28,308 nucleotides of DNA from an uncultured Collinsella sp. Its GTDB lineage: Bacteria; Actinomycetota; Coriobacteriia; Coriobacteriales; Coriobacteriaceae. Below the pieces are notes generated by a model. It was not told the DNA's origin. It saw only the letters and a program-made list of their open reading frames with translations, and ran no database searches. The stretch covers positions 1 through 28,308 of the forward strand of contig CABQWP010000021.1 in NCBI GenBank assembly GCA_902467875.1. Direction: 5' to 3'. Numbering within the stretch: position 1 is the first letter of the stretch; the number at the start of each line of letters is the position of its first letter. A program made the translations under genes and the position numbers. Below, in pieces: positions 1 through 7,916 of the stretch.

Positions 1-17
1 GGCCGCGTGCAAGATGG

Positions 18-51
18 CGTGCGGCCCCATTTGGGGCGGCACGTTTTGTTT
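18..51 (+). terminator. Rho-independent terminator for an off-window plus-strand gene
   Basis: CGTGC (18-22) pairs with GCACG (39-43), and CCCC (25-28) with GGGG (33-36), followed by TTTTGTTT. The T-rich side lies on the plus strand, so it suits a plus-strand transcript entering from the left rather than the minus-strand kinase gene that ends at 94. Confidence 0.6.
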
Positions 52-74
52 GAGGCGGCACGTTTTTGTTTGGA
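35..74. repeat. Two-copy tandem repeat of about 20 bases
   Basis: GGCGGCACGTTTTGTTTGA at 35-53 is followed directly by a near copy at 54-74 with one extra T and one extra G. It duplicates the 3' arm and T-tract of the terminator, so it probably arose by slippage or local duplication. Confidence 0.6.
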
Positions 75-93
75 CGGGCGTTTGCCGTGTGCG

Positions 94-1137
94 TTACTCG
101 AAATAATGGAACTTGTTGGTTGAGAAGGCGAATGTTACGACGAAGCCTTCGCCCGGCTCCGATGCCGCGGTGACGTCGATGCCCATCTTGGAGCACAGGC
201 GCGCCACCAGGTAGAGGCCGATGCCCGTTGCGCGCTTGGTGGTGCGGCCGTTGTCGCCGGTAAAGCCCTTCTCGAACACGCGCGGCAGGTCTGCCGCACA
301 CACGCCGCAGCCGTTGTCCGCGACGGTAAGCTCGATGCGCTCGCTCGCCAGACCCTCGTCCAGCAACGCACCCGAAAACACGATCTTTGCGCCGTCCTCA
401 CGCGCATATTTAATGCTGTTCTGAATGAGCTGGCCCAGAATAAACTCGAGCCATTTCTCGTCGGTAAAGACCTCAAAGTCGAGGTTCTCGCACACCGGCG
501 CCACGTGCGCCGCGATGAGCTCGCGCGCGTTGGCCTTAATCGCGCCCGTCACCAAGGTCTTGATGCTCCAACGGCGAATCAGATAGTCGCGCTCCACGAC
601 TTCCGAGCGCGCATAGTAGAGCGCTTGGTCGATATAGCGCTCCACGCGAGCCAGCTCACGGCCCAGGTCATCCACACGCGACAGGTCGTCTTCGCTGCCG
701 TCCAGGTTTTCCAAAATCAGGTGAGCCGCCGCCAAGGGCAGCTTGGCCTCGTGAACCCAACTCTCAATATTGTCGCGATAGTCATCGGTCTGACGCCGGC
801 CTTCGGCAACCTCGTCGCAGGCAGCTTTGCCCACCCGGCGCAAGACCTCGTACTCGAGCTCGCCCTCAGCATAGGTCGGGCATTGCACCATCTCCTGCAC
901 CCATGCGGGACTCTCGAGCTCCTCTGCCGCACGCTCCAGCTGGCGCAGAAAACGACGACGACGCGCGTACTCGATCACGATGCCGAGCATACCGAAGATA
1001 AAGGACACGCCAACCGCCACGACCACGATAGAAACGGGTGCGCCGGCGACCGTCAGCACAAAGCAGCTCAGCAGCACGCCGCACGTCCACACGGCGACGG
1101 GAAGCAGCGCGTCTTTAAAGAACTTGGCAAACGACAT
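94..1137 (-). CDS. Sensor histidine kinase, BceS-like intramembrane-sensing type
   Basis: This 347-residue membrane kinase autophosphorylates on a histidine and passes the phosphate to the regulator encoded just upstream. Two hydrophobic segments (about residues 11-31 and 35-56) are joined by only a few residues, so there is almost no extracellular sensor domain. That is the hallmark of intramembrane-sensing kinases of the BceS/LiaS kind, which usually sense cell-envelope antibiotics through a partner ABC transporter. The H-box has WVHEAKLP with His129, the N-box has QNSIKYA (Asn240), and the ATP lid has DNGCGV (274-279) and a GIGLYLV motif. It starts 9 bases after the regulator's stop codon, so the two are co-transcribed. 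No BceAB-type transporter is visible in the window; it could lie off the left end. The kinase call is firm and the stimulus is inferred. Confidence 0.9.
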   Translation of the reverse strand: MSFAKFFKDALLPVAVWTCGVLLSCFVLTVAGAPVSIVVVAVGVSFIFGMLGIVIEYARRRRFLRQLERAAEELESPAWVQEMVQCPTYAEGELEYEVLRRVGKAACDEVAEGRRQTDDYRDNIESWVHEAKLPLAAAHLILENLDGSEDDLSRVDDLGRELARVERYIDQALYYARSEVVERDYLIRRWSIKTLVTGAIKANARELIAAHVAPVCENLDFEVFTDEKWLEFILGQLIQNSIKYAREDGAKIVFSGALLDEGLASERIELTVADNGCGVCAADLPRVFEKGFTGDNGRTTKRATGIGLYLVARLCSKMGIDVTAASEPGEGFVVTFAFSTNKFHYFE

Positions 1138-1146
1138 AGCCGGCCC

Positions 1147-1818
1147 CTAGACCGAATAGCCCTGGCCGCGATGCGTCGTCAAATACCCCTTGATGCCGAT
1201 TTTTTCGAGCGTGGTGCGCAGGCGGTTGATGTTGACGGTGAGCGTGTTGTCGTCCACGAAGGCGTCGGAGTCCCACAGGTCCTGCATGATGGCCGAGCGC
1301 GAAACGATCTTGCCCGCGCGGCTCAGAAGCAGCGAGAGGATACGCAGCTCGTTTTTGGTGAGCTCGGTGCTGGTGCCCGTTTGCGTGTTGATGACCATGG
1401 AGCGTGCGAGGTCGAGCTCCAGTCCCTTGTGGACGAGCGTGCTGCGCTCGCCCGCCGACGCGGTGCGACGCAGCAAGGCATTGATGCGCGCCACGAGCAC
1501 ACGGGCGCTGTAGGGCTTGGGAACAAAGTCGTCCGCGCCGAGCGTCATGGCCATGACCTCGTCGATCTCGGTCGCGCGCGACGTGAGGACGATGATGGGA
1601 ACCTCGGATTCGCGGCGAACCTCGTGGCAGATATGCTGGCCGTCCTTGACGGGAAGCGTGAGGTCGAGCAGCACCAGGTCGGGCGCGGCGGCGAGAATAT
1701 CGCGCGAGACATGCTCAAACGATTCGCAGGCCTCAACCTCAAAACCGGCACGGGCAAGGATATCGGCAAGCTCACGACGAATGGGCTCGTCGTCCTCAAC
1801 GACATAGATCAGCGCCAT
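1147..1818 (-). CDS. OmpR-family response regulator, partner of the adjacent kinase
   Basis: This 223-residue DNA-binding regulator has a receiver domain with the acidic pocket E8/D9, phosphoacceptor Asp52 (LLDLTLP), Ser80 and Lys101 (PKPYS). A C-terminal winged helix ends in the typical LTTHRGQGYSV. I placed the start at the ATG at 1818 (MALIYVVEDD) because the receiver fold begins there and a purine-rich AAGAGGGGAG lies just upstream. The reading frame stays open for 58 further codons, but that stretch resembles no receiver extension. The gene precedes the kinase in one transcript. Homologues paired with Bce-type kinases usually activate a peptide-antibiotic export or resistance operon, but no target promoter is identifiable here. 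Confidence 0.92.
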   Translation of the reverse strand: MALIYVVEDDEPIRRELADILARAGFEVEACESFEHVSRDILAAAPDLVLLDLTLPVKDGQHICHEVRRESEVPIIVLTSRATEIDEVMAMTLGADDFVPKPYSARVLVARINALLRRTASAGERSTLVHKGLELDLARSMVINTQTGTSTELTKNELRILSLLLSRAGKIVSRSAIMQDLWDSDAFVDDNTLTVNINRLRTTLEKIGIKGYLTTHRGQGYSV

Positions 1819-1910
1819 GGATTCCGCTCCCCTCTTGGTTGTCTTGCCACCATTATGGCTGCGAAACTGCAGGTGCGCGCCACGCACGTCGCCAAGGTGA
1901 CAGAACTGTT

Positions 1911-1978
1911 CGCGAGTGGCAGAGGCTTGCCTCTCGCTCGCGACGAGCACGGGAATTAAATGAGTTTTTAATCCCCGT
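1911..1978. repeat. Two consecutive hairpins between the unknown gene and the two-component operon
   Basis: The first inverted repeat pairs CGCGAG (1911-1916) with CTCGCG (1937-1942) and AGAGGC (1921-1926) with GCCTCT (1929-1934). The second pairs ACGGGAATTAAA (1949-1960) with TTTAATCCCCGT (1967-1978), with one mismatch. On the minus strand the second lies just after the stop of the gene ending at 1993 and could act as its terminator, although its T-run is in the loop rather than after the stem. The first would sit in the leader of the regulator gene. Confidence 0.45.
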
Positions 1979-1992
1979 CCCAGAAACATCAT

Positions 1993-2700
1993 TTAGCGGC
2001 GGGCGCGAAGCTTTTCGTAGCCGTCGGCGAAGAAGGCGACCGTGGCGGCGTCGGCCTCGGCGGCGTCCGTCTCGGTTGCGGGAACCACGCCGTGCTCGTC
2101 GCTCACCAGGAACAGGGCACCCTTGAGCTGCGCGGGAATGTCTACGCGCGTGACCGGGATGCCCTTGGTCTGGGCCAGCTGTTCGATGAGCGTCGCCGTG
2201 CCGCACAGGCACTCGTCCGCCGGCGCCACAAAGGCAAGCTCGCCGTTGTTGACGGCAGCGAGCAGCTCGGGCGCCACGCCGGTCTCGTCGGCTTCGGAGC
2301 GAGCCTCGGCAGAACGGGCACGCAGCGCCTTGGCCGACGTGTCGGCCAGCGGCTCGTACTCCCCCACCGTCATGGCGGCATTGCCGTTAACGTCGATCAC
2401 CAGCATGAGCACACCGTCACGGGCGGTGTAGTCGCCCTCGGCAAGTGACCACTCGACGTGCTGCTTGGCCCAACTAAGCATGTTATGGGTAAGTGGCTCG
2501 CCCTGCACCAGACGCTCGGACAGCGCGCGGATGTGACGGTTGAGCATGGGCACCTTTTTGTTGGACATGCGCCAACGGCAGATGAGCGCGGGCTTGTCGA
2601 GCGTGAACTTCTCGACCGCCTCCTGATTGGCGCAAAAGTCCTCGTACGCACGCTGATCCTCGGCATTGCCAAACAGTTCGGCATCATCAATCTGGGGCAT
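1993..2700 (-). CDS. Conserved-looking protein of unknown function
   Basis: I do not recognise this 235-residue soluble protein. It has no signal peptide or membrane segment. A stretch around residues 50-115 (LTHNMLSWAKQHVEW, then DGVLMLVIDVNGNAAMT) has the feel of a class IV aminotransferase fold, but no complete motif supports that. The C-terminal half contains an acidic region and ECLCGTATL. I chose the ATG at 2700 (MPQIDD) because AAAGG lies 7 bases upstream. An in-frame ATG at 2724 also has a reasonable site (AGAGG, 5-base spacer) and would add eight residues. The gene lies downstream of purH but beyond purH's terminator, so it is probably transcribed separately or by read-through. Confidence 0.75.
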   Translation of the reverse strand: MPQIDDAELFGNAEDQRAYEDFCANQEAVEKFTLDKPALICRWRMSNKKVPMLNRHIRALSERLVQGEPLTHNMLSWAKQHVEWSLAEGDYTARDGVLMLVIDVNGNAAMTVGEYEPLADTSAKALRARSAEARSEADETGVAPELLAAVNNGELAFVAPADECLCGTATLIEQLAQTKGIPVTRVDIPAQLKGALFLVSDEHGVVPATETDAAEADAATVAFFADGYEKLRARR

Positions 2701-2740
2701 GGTTATACCTTTCGTGTTAGTCATTCCGTCCTCTTATACC

Positions 2741-2776
2741 AAAAAGACGGCCCTCCAAACGGAGCAGCCGTCTTTT
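2741..2776 (-). terminator. Terminator of purH
   Basis: AAAAGACGGC (2742-2751) pairs with GCCGTCTTTT (2767-2776), with an inner CTCC/GGAG helix closing an AAAC loop. Read on the minus strand the stem ends in TCTTTTT, 30 bases past the purH stop codon. Confidence 0.85.
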
Positions 2777-2805
2777 GCAGAGATTATTTTGTCCCAGGGC
2801 GGAAC

Positions 2806-4413
2806 TTAGTGGCGGAAGTGGCGGGCGCCCGTAAAGACCATCGCAATGCCGTGCTCGTTGCAGGCCTGGATGCTCTCGTCGTCGCGCTTGGAGCCGCCGG
2901 GCTGAATGATGCAGGTCACGCCGTGCTCGGCAAGCACGTCGACGTTGTCGCGGAACGGGAAGAATGCATCGCTTGCGCAGGCAAAGCCGCCCTTCTCCAC
3001 GCCCTCGCGCTCGCAGAAGTCCTCGGCACGCTCGCAGGCCAGCAGCGCAGAATCCACGCGGTTGGGCTGACCGGGGCCCATGCCAATGCCGGCCTTGCCC
3101 TTGGAGACCAGGATGGCGTTGGACTTAACGCCCTTGCAGACCTTCCAGGCAAACTCGAGCTCGGCCATCTCGGCGTCAGTGGGCTTGCGGTCGGTGGGGA
3201 ACGTAAAGGTCGCGGGATCCTCGGTCACGTGGTCGACTTCCTGCACCAGCATGCCACCGTCGACGGAGCGCAGCTCCACCTGGGCGCCGTGGTCCACGCC
3301 GCCGGTAGCCAGCACGCGCAGGTTGGGGCGCTTGGCCATGCGCTCGAGCGCCTCGTCGGTGTAGCTCGGGGCGATGATGACCTCGACGAACTGCTTGTTC
3401 TGATCGGCGAAGTGCTCAACCAGCTCAAAGGGAACCTCGCGGTTGCAGGCGATGATGCCGCCAAAGGCGCTCTTGGGATCGCAGGCGAAGGCGCGGTCGT
3501 AGGCGGCCGTGATGTCCTCGGCAACGGCGGAACCGCAGGGGTTCTGGTGCTTGAGGATCACGCAGGCCGGCTCGTCGAACTCGCGGACCAGGTTCCAGGC
3601 GGCGTCGGCATCCAGATAGTTGTTGTAGCTGAGCGGCTTGCCCTGGATCTGCTCGGAGCCCACGAGCGGGAACTGCGAGCTCGCGGTGTTCTCGCAGCCC
3701 TCGGCAAAGCGGTAGACTGTAGCCTTCTGCTGAGGATTCTCGCCATAGCGCAGGTCGTCGACCTTCTCCAGCGAGATCTCGAGCTTGGCAGAGGTGTCCG
3801 CCACGTCGCTTGCCTGGGCGGCAAGCCAACGGGAGATAGCCGTGTCGTAGGCGGCGGTGGTCTGGTAGACCTTCACCTGCAGGCGACGACGAGTGGAAAG
3901 CGTGGTACAGCCGCCGGTCTCGTGCATCTCGGCCAGGACGGCATCATAGTCGGCCGGGTCGGAGATGACGGTAACGCTCGCGGCGTTCTTGGCGGCAGAG
4001 CGCAGCATGGAGGGACCACCGATGTCGATGTGCTCGATGGCATCCGCGAAGGTAACCTCGGGGTTGGCGACGGTCTTCTCGAACTCGTACAGGTTGACGA
4101 CGACCAGGTCGATCAGCTTAATGCCGTGCTGAGCGGCCTCCTGCATGTGCTGCTCGGAATCGCGACGGGCAAGCAGCGCGCCGTGAACCTTGGGATGCAG
4201 CGTCTTGACGCGGCCGTCCATCATCTCGGGATAGCCCGTGAACTCCTCGATGGGGGTTACGGGAACGCCCGCGTCCTCGATGGCACGAGCCGTGCCGCCC
4301 GTAGAGATGATCTCGACGCCAAAGTCGTCAACCAGCGTCCGTGCGAAATCGACGACGCCCGTCTTATCGGTAACCGAGATCAACGCGCGTGCGATCTTCA
4401 CATCAGATCCCAT
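2806..4413 (-). CDS. purH: Bifunctional AICAR transformylase / IMP cyclohydrolase
   Basis: This 535-residue cytosolic enzyme carries out the last two steps of de novo purine synthesis. It formylates AICAR from 10-formyl-tetrahydrofolate and then closes the ring to IMP. The N-terminal MGS-like cyclohydrolase domain (about residues 8-150) carries ISVTDKTG, STGGTA and GRVKTLHPKVHG. The C-terminal transformylase domain contains the catalytic KHQNPCG motif and ends in the family's typical FTGARHFRH. Its length is normal for the family (about 510-540). The ATG at 4413 has an AGGAGG 6 bases upstream. It is a single-gene unit with its own terminator; no other purine genes are nearby. Confidence 0.98.
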   Translation of the reverse strand: MGSDVKIARALISVTDKTGVVDFARTLVDDFGVEIISTGGTARAIEDAGVPVTPIEEFTGYPEMMDGRVKTLHPKVHGALLARRDSEQHMQEAAQHGIKLIDLVVVNLYEFEKTVANPEVTFADAIEHIDIGGPSMLRSAAKNAASVTVISDPADYDAVLAEMHETGGCTTLSTRRRLQVKVYQTTAAYDTAISRWLAAQASDVADTSAKLEISLEKVDDLRYGENPQQKATVYRFAEGCENTASSQFPLVGSEQIQGKPLSYNNYLDADAAWNLVREFDEPACVILKHQNPCGSAVAEDITAAYDRAFACDPKSAFGGIIACNREVPFELVEHFADQNKQFVEVIIAPSYTDEALERMAKRPNLRVLATGGVDHGAQVELRSVDGGMLVQEVDHVTEDPATFTFPTDRKPTDAEMAELEFAWKVCKGVKSNAILVSKGKAGIGMGPGQPNRVDSALLACERAEDFCEREGVEKGGFACASDAFFPFRDNVDVLAEHGVTCIIQPGGSKRDDESIQACNEHGIAMVFTGARHFRH

Positions 4414-4487
4414 GCAGTCCTCCTGTCTGGTACGCCGCCGTGCTCTGTGAGTCGGTGATACGTCGATCTGCAGCGCTCGCGCAGCGG

Positions 4488-4532
4488 CATTGAAAATACT
4501 GATTCAATGTAGCGCATCGAGCGCGACGATGC
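4488..4532. promoter_or_regulatory. Two inverted repeats in the purH / acetyltransferase divergent region
   Basis: CATTGAA (4488-4494) is mirrored by TTCAATG (4503-4509), and GCATCG (4514-4519) by CGATGC (4527-4532). They lie 75-119 bases upstream of the purH start in the 277-base gap between divergent genes. Operator sites for either gene would be expected here, but I cannot assign them to a known regulator. The rest of the gap shows no clear signal. Confidence 0.3.
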
Positions 4533-4690
4533 ACCCCGCAACGGGCGCATGTGCAGAAAAAGTTTGCGAGCGGAGGGGATGGGCACAGCACCGGGCACGG
4601 TGAGTTCATGGAACACAGGGGCACCATAATTCGATGCCAATGGCGTGGTAGAACTGTGCTCGATATGCATCCGCAAAAGAAAGAGGCACC

Positions 4691-5332
4691 ATGGTCTCGC
4701 GGGTTCTCTACCGACCGTTTGATACCGAAGACTTCGACGCCATCGCGCTGATTCTGCAGCAGCTTTGGCATAACAATTCGGATAACGATGAGTACAACCG
4801 CCTTGAGGCCGCGTGCGACCTCGCCTATTGCCTTTCGTCGTCGACGTTTTCACAGGTTGCCGTAATCGACGGTCAGGCGCGTGGCATTTCGCTCGCGCGT
4901 GCGGGACAGAGCTCCGGCGCCACTATCAACGAGCATTGGATGGATACCGAACGCGCGCTGCTATCGCAGATGCGTGAGCTGGAGCCCGATGCCTGCGCCG
5001 AGTACCTCTCGTTTGTGCGCGCAACCATCCGGACCAACAACCGCCTGCTCGAGAGCAGCCCGTTGCCGCACGACAACGAGGTCACGCTGCTTGCCGTGGA
5101 TCGCGATGTCCATGGCCTGGGCGTTGGCACGGTTCTGCTCGATGCCGCGGTCTCGCACCTGTCCTCACTTGGAGCGACGAGGGCGCACCTGTACACCGAC
5201 TCCAACTGCTCGTGGAAGTTCTACGAGCTGCACGGCTTTAAGCGCACGGCCACGCACCGCGCTAACCGCGAAGAGCGCCGTCACGACATGCCGCGCGAAA
5301 GCTTCCTCTACGAACTCGACCTAACAGCCTAA
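4691..5332 (+). CDS. GNAT-family N-acetyltransferase
   Basis: This 213-residue protein of the GNAT fold would transfer an acetyl group from acetyl-CoA to an amine. The pyrophosphate-binding motif A is clear: VTLLAVDRDVHGLGVGTVLL, with the R/Q-x-x-G-x-G/A signature in HGLGVG. The following helix-strand (LGATRAHLYTDSNCSWKFYE) and a YELHGFK segment fit motif B. The N-terminal third begins with the usual strand RPFDTEDFDAI. The start at 4691 is supported by AGAGG upstream. It is a lone gene divergent from purH; the substrate cannot be told from sequence. Confidence 0.88.
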   Translation: MVSRVLYRPFDTEDFDAIALILQQLWHNNSDNDEYNRLEAACDLAYCLSSSTFSQVAVIDGQARGISLARAGQSSGATINEHWMDTERALLSQMRELEPDACAEYLSFVRATIRTNNRLLESSPLPHDNEVTLLAVDRDVHGLGVGTVLLDAAVSHLSSLGATRAHLYTDSNCSWKFYELHGFKRTATHRANREERRHDMPRESFLYELDLTA

Positions 5333-5344
5333 ACCTGGCAGCCA

Positions 5345-5403
5345 TACCTAGTCATTTAGGAACGTCCCCAGTGACTAGTCGTTGGGGACAGTCTTCGTAG
5401 GTA
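5345..5403. repeat. Nested inverted repeat centred on ACTAGT
   Basis: TACCTA (5345-5350) pairs with TAGGTA (5398-5403), and GTCCCCA (5364-5370) with TGGGGAC (5383-5389), around a central ACTAGT (5374-5379). Most of its right half recurs in reverse complement at 23111-23132. The GGAACGTCCCCAG part is also shared with the composite repeats at 7528 and 16246. Confidence 0.7.
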
Positions 5404-5409
5404 GCGCAT

Positions 5410-5461
5410 AAAAATGGGATGGATCCGTCGGCAGTCGCCGGAGAAGATCCATCCCAAAAAT
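5410..5461 (-). terminator. Terminator of the DUF2207 gene
   Basis: TGGGATGGATC (5415-5425) and GATCCATCCCA (5445-5455) form a perfect 11-base-pair stem, with an inner GC-rich loop. On the minus strand it ends in TTTTT, about 10 bases past the stop at 5471. Confidence 0.85.
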
Positions 5462-5470
5462 CAGAACTCG

Positions 5471-7414
5471 CTAGAACGTTCCGCCGCCGCCTCCGCCGAC
5501 GCCGCCGCCTCCGCCGCCCGAGAAGCCACCGCCTCCGCCGCCGCTCGAGCTATCGGAACTCGACGCCAGCTCACGGATGGTCTCGTGATACACGTCATCG
5601 AATGAATCGAGCGGGGACTCGGTACCGTAATGATGGTAGTACCACCAGTAGCAGGGGTAGTTGTCGTAGAAATCGTCGCTGTTGCGCAGGTCCGCAGGCA
5701 CGGCCTCGGCCAGCTGTCGCAGCACTTCTTTCGAAACGCCCAGGGCAACGCCCATCACCAGCAGCTTGTTCCACAGCACCAGATCGCCCGGGACGGCTTC
5801 CTTTAGACGAGTGAAGTCCTCGAGCCAATGCTTAAGTGCCTTGCAGCGAGCCGCCACCTCGGCGCCCTCCGGCGTAAAGCGGCGGAACGTAAGGCCCACG
5901 CCGATACCCACCAGCACAATCGGCACCGAGATAACCGCGGCGGTAATGTTCGCCTGTGCGCCATCGGTAAAGAAAATGGATCCCACGGGAACAAAAGCAA
6001 TCAGGATACCAAGAACCAGGCAAAACACCATTGCAACAATGCCGTCCGAGGCAACGTACTCGCTATCGGCCAGCTTGCCCTTAACGGTGTTCTGATAGTC
6101 CTCGAGCTTATCACCCACGGGTGTAGCGTGCTGCTTGACGTAGTGCTGCAGCTCGTCGAACGTGCGCGAACGGTCACCGTTCTCGTCAGGCTTAGCACCG
6201 GCAAAGAAGACCTTGAGCACCATGTGGTCAATGCCCTTGGCCGACTTCCAGCCCGCATCACTCACCGTCACGCGATACGTCTGCTCTTCCTTTTCACGCC
6301 CCAACAGACCCTTCTTGGCCTTGGTCACGGTCGCCTGCTCCAGCTTGATCACACGGTCGTCAGTGAGCTTCATGAGCGTGGCGATATATGCCTGATCGGG
6401 CACCTCGTTCCAGCTCATGAGGGCCGAAAGCACGGCGGGGTGGTCGGCCGAAGGCACATCGCGGAAATATTCGTCCTGGAAAAGCGGCTTGGGCTTGCGC
6501 TTGCGCAGCTTGAGCATAACGATTGTGCCGGTAAAGGCCACCGCCGCAACAACACTTAGCACGGCAAGTGCATTGGCAATCATGCGAGCGTGAGCGCGGC
6601 GGGCGTTAGCTTCGTCGGCCCATTCCTTCTCTTCGCTCAGGATCGTTGACATGCGCTCTTCGCCCGAGGCGGCAAGCTGCGGCACCCAGTCGCTGGGGAA
6701 GGCGATGCGTGCCTCGGCGAATTCGCCCTGATGCACGCAGGGAATGGTATAGGTGACCATGGGCTCGCCCTCATCGAGCGACACGTCGCCCGTCAGCGGA
6801 CCGTGGCCCCATGCGCGGAAGTTATCGCCCTTGACGGCCGCCGTCCCGGCAGCGGCATTTGCGAAGCGCACTTCCATCTCGACGTCATCGGAATCCGCAG
6901 ACCAGCCGTCGCCCACAAACTTCCAGTAGAGCTCGGCGGTATCGGCCCAGTTCATAACCGCACCGGTCATGGTGTAGCTCACGTAGTAGATTGCGCTGTC
7001 GCCGCTCTCGTGAGGGCTGAACACCTTAATCCTTACGCCGTCACCGGTCTGCTCGACCGTGTAGACGCCAGAGTCGCCCTTGTTCGCGCTATCGACTTTG
7101 TTAAACGCGGTGTCCTCTTCCTCGACACTCAGCACGTCGACGCCCGCCGTGCCGCCCTGCTGGTTGGAGCCCGTATTGATCTCCCAAAACACGCCGTTGA
7201 TGTCGTCGTCGAAATCAAACTGGCGTCCCTCGACAACACTCAGCGAGCCATCGGCCTCGACCGTGGCACCGATATAGGTTTGGGTCATGGAGTAGCCGTC
7301 GGCGTGCGCGGCGACAGGCAGCAGCAACAACGCAAGCGTGACGAGCACGCAGACGGAAGCGAATCGCGCAAACAGGTGGCGCTGCCGGCTGACTTTGGCG
7401 GCGAGGGTGTTCAT
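5471..7414 (-). CDS. DUF2207 membrane protein with glycine-rich C-terminal tail
   Basis: This 647-residue predicted surface protein is of unknown biochemical role. A signal peptide (hydrophobic about 18-35, AHA cleavage site near residue 38) is followed by a roughly 240-residue extracellular beta-rich domain typical of DUF2207. A transmembrane helix (about 279-301) leads to a cytoplasmic stretch starting with basic KLRKRKPK. Two further helices (about 458-478 and 489-508) precede a last cytoplasmic part and a tail of glycine runs ending in GGGGGGTF. Such tails are common in this family. I placed the start at the ATG at 7414 because AAAGGA lies 8 bases upstream; the frame is open 23 codons further. 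The gene stands alone, with its own terminator. Confidence 0.9.
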   Translation of the reverse strand: MNTLAAKVSRQRHLFARFASVCVLVTLALLLLPVAAHADGYSMTQTYIGATVEADGSLSVVEGRQFDFDDDINGVFWEINTGSNQQGGTAGVDVLSVEEEDTAFNKVDSANKGDSGVYTVEQTGDGVRIKVFSPHESGDSAIYYVSYTMTGAVMNWADTAELYWKFVGDGWSADSDDVEMEVRFANAAAGTAAVKGDNFRAWGHGPLTGDVSLDEGEPMVTYTIPCVHQGEFAEARIAFPSDWVPQLAASGEERMSTILSEEKEWADEANARRAHARMIANALAVLSVVAAVAFTGTIVMLKLRKRKPKPLFQDEYFRDVPSADHPAVLSALMSWNEVPDQAYIATLMKLTDDRVIKLEQATVTKAKKGLLGREKEEQTYRVTVSDAGWKSAKGIDHMVLKVFFAGAKPDENGDRSRTFDELQHYVKQHATPVGDKLEDYQNTVKGKLADSEYVASDGIVAMVFCLVLGILIAFVPVGSIFFTDGAQANITAAVISVPIVLVGIGVGLTFRRFTPEGAEVAARCKALKHWLEDFTRLKEAVPGDLVLWNKLLVMGVALGVSKEVLRQLAEAVPADLRNSDDFYDNYPCYWWYYHHYGTESPLDSFDDVYHETIRELASSSDSSSGGGGGGFSGGGGGGVGGGGGGTF

Positions 7415-7527
7415 GGGCACATCCTTTGTCTGTAAAACCAACAGCGCCATTGTCCCACGTTTGCGGGTACGCATGACGAACATCTAGGCGACCGGAGCGC
7501 CAAACGGGATGAAAGTCACACCCGCGG

Positions 7528-7579
7528 CCGGCACCTGGGGACGTTCCTTATCTGCCGGCAATCTGGGACACTCCTTGGC
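7528..7579. repeat. Composite GTCCCC / GCCGGC repeat, copy A
   Basis: Read on the minus strand, this 52-base unit runs AAGGAGTGTCCCAG, TTGCCGGCAGA, TAAGGAACGTCCCCAGG, TGCCGGC. The same order of blocks occurs at 16246-16295 on the plus strand with few changes. Both lie in gaps between genes. It contains two GTCCC(C)AG blocks and two GCCGGC blocks, so it is itself a near-tandem pair. Confidence 0.75.
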
Positions 7580-7671
7580 ATAGCCCGCTCCGGCCATAGA
7601 TACCACTTCATAGCTCCGTCACAGGTGTAGCGGCTTTGTGTTGCCGCGACGCGCACTGGTTGAGTCCGCGA

Positions 7672-7786
7672 GCAAGGGGCATAAAGCAGTTGAGCGAAAA
7701 CGGTTTGCCCCTTTGCCGTTCGCTCGAGGATCATGTCCCCCTTTTCCGCGGAAACCCCGGCAGTTGCGAAGAGCTGCCGGGGTTTC
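7672..7786 (+). ncRNA. Candidate structured leader or small RNA upstream of gluQ
   Basis: The gap 7415-7923 (509 bases) contains the composite repeat and this structured stretch; I see no convincing gene in it. GCAAGGGGCA (7672-7681) can pair with TGCCCCTTTGC (7706-7716), while GAGCGAA...CGG (7692-7703) can pair with CCGTTCGCTC (7716-7725). The two helices interlock and so probably compete. A perfect 13-base-pair stem follows (GAAACCCCGGCAG at 7751-7763, mirrored at 7774-7786), with only a weak T-run after it. The arrangement resembles an attenuator or a short terminated RNA. I match it to no known riboswitch, 6S, SRP or T-box consensus. Confidence 0.35.
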
Positions 7787-7910
7787 TGTCGTTTGAGAGG
7801 TTGGGCTGGCGGGCGACGATCGAGCTGTCGGGCCGGTGGTCCGGCACGCGCAACGCGCGGCCTCGGCAACTTGCAGGCCACGGCAGCGTCTCCCCCACCG
7901 CGCCCCGCGC

Positions 7911-7916
7911 TATACT
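7911..7916 (+). promoter_or_regulatory. Likely -10 element of gluQ
   Basis: TATACT ends 7 bases before the chosen gluQ ATG at 7924, placing transcription start at or next to the start codon. No Shine-Dalgarno sequence is present. No good -35 box is visible. Confidence 0.45.

Noticed and set aside
505..1959. Long plus-strand open frame opposite the two-component genes
   Set aside because: It is antisense to the kinase and regulator, whose domains are complete; its protein is low-complexity His/Arg/Ala-rich sequence typical of a GC-driven shadow frame.
2458..4458. 666-codon plus-strand open frame opposite purH
   Set aside because: purH on the other strand is full length with all motifs; the antisense product has no recognisable domain and is an effect of high GC at third positions.
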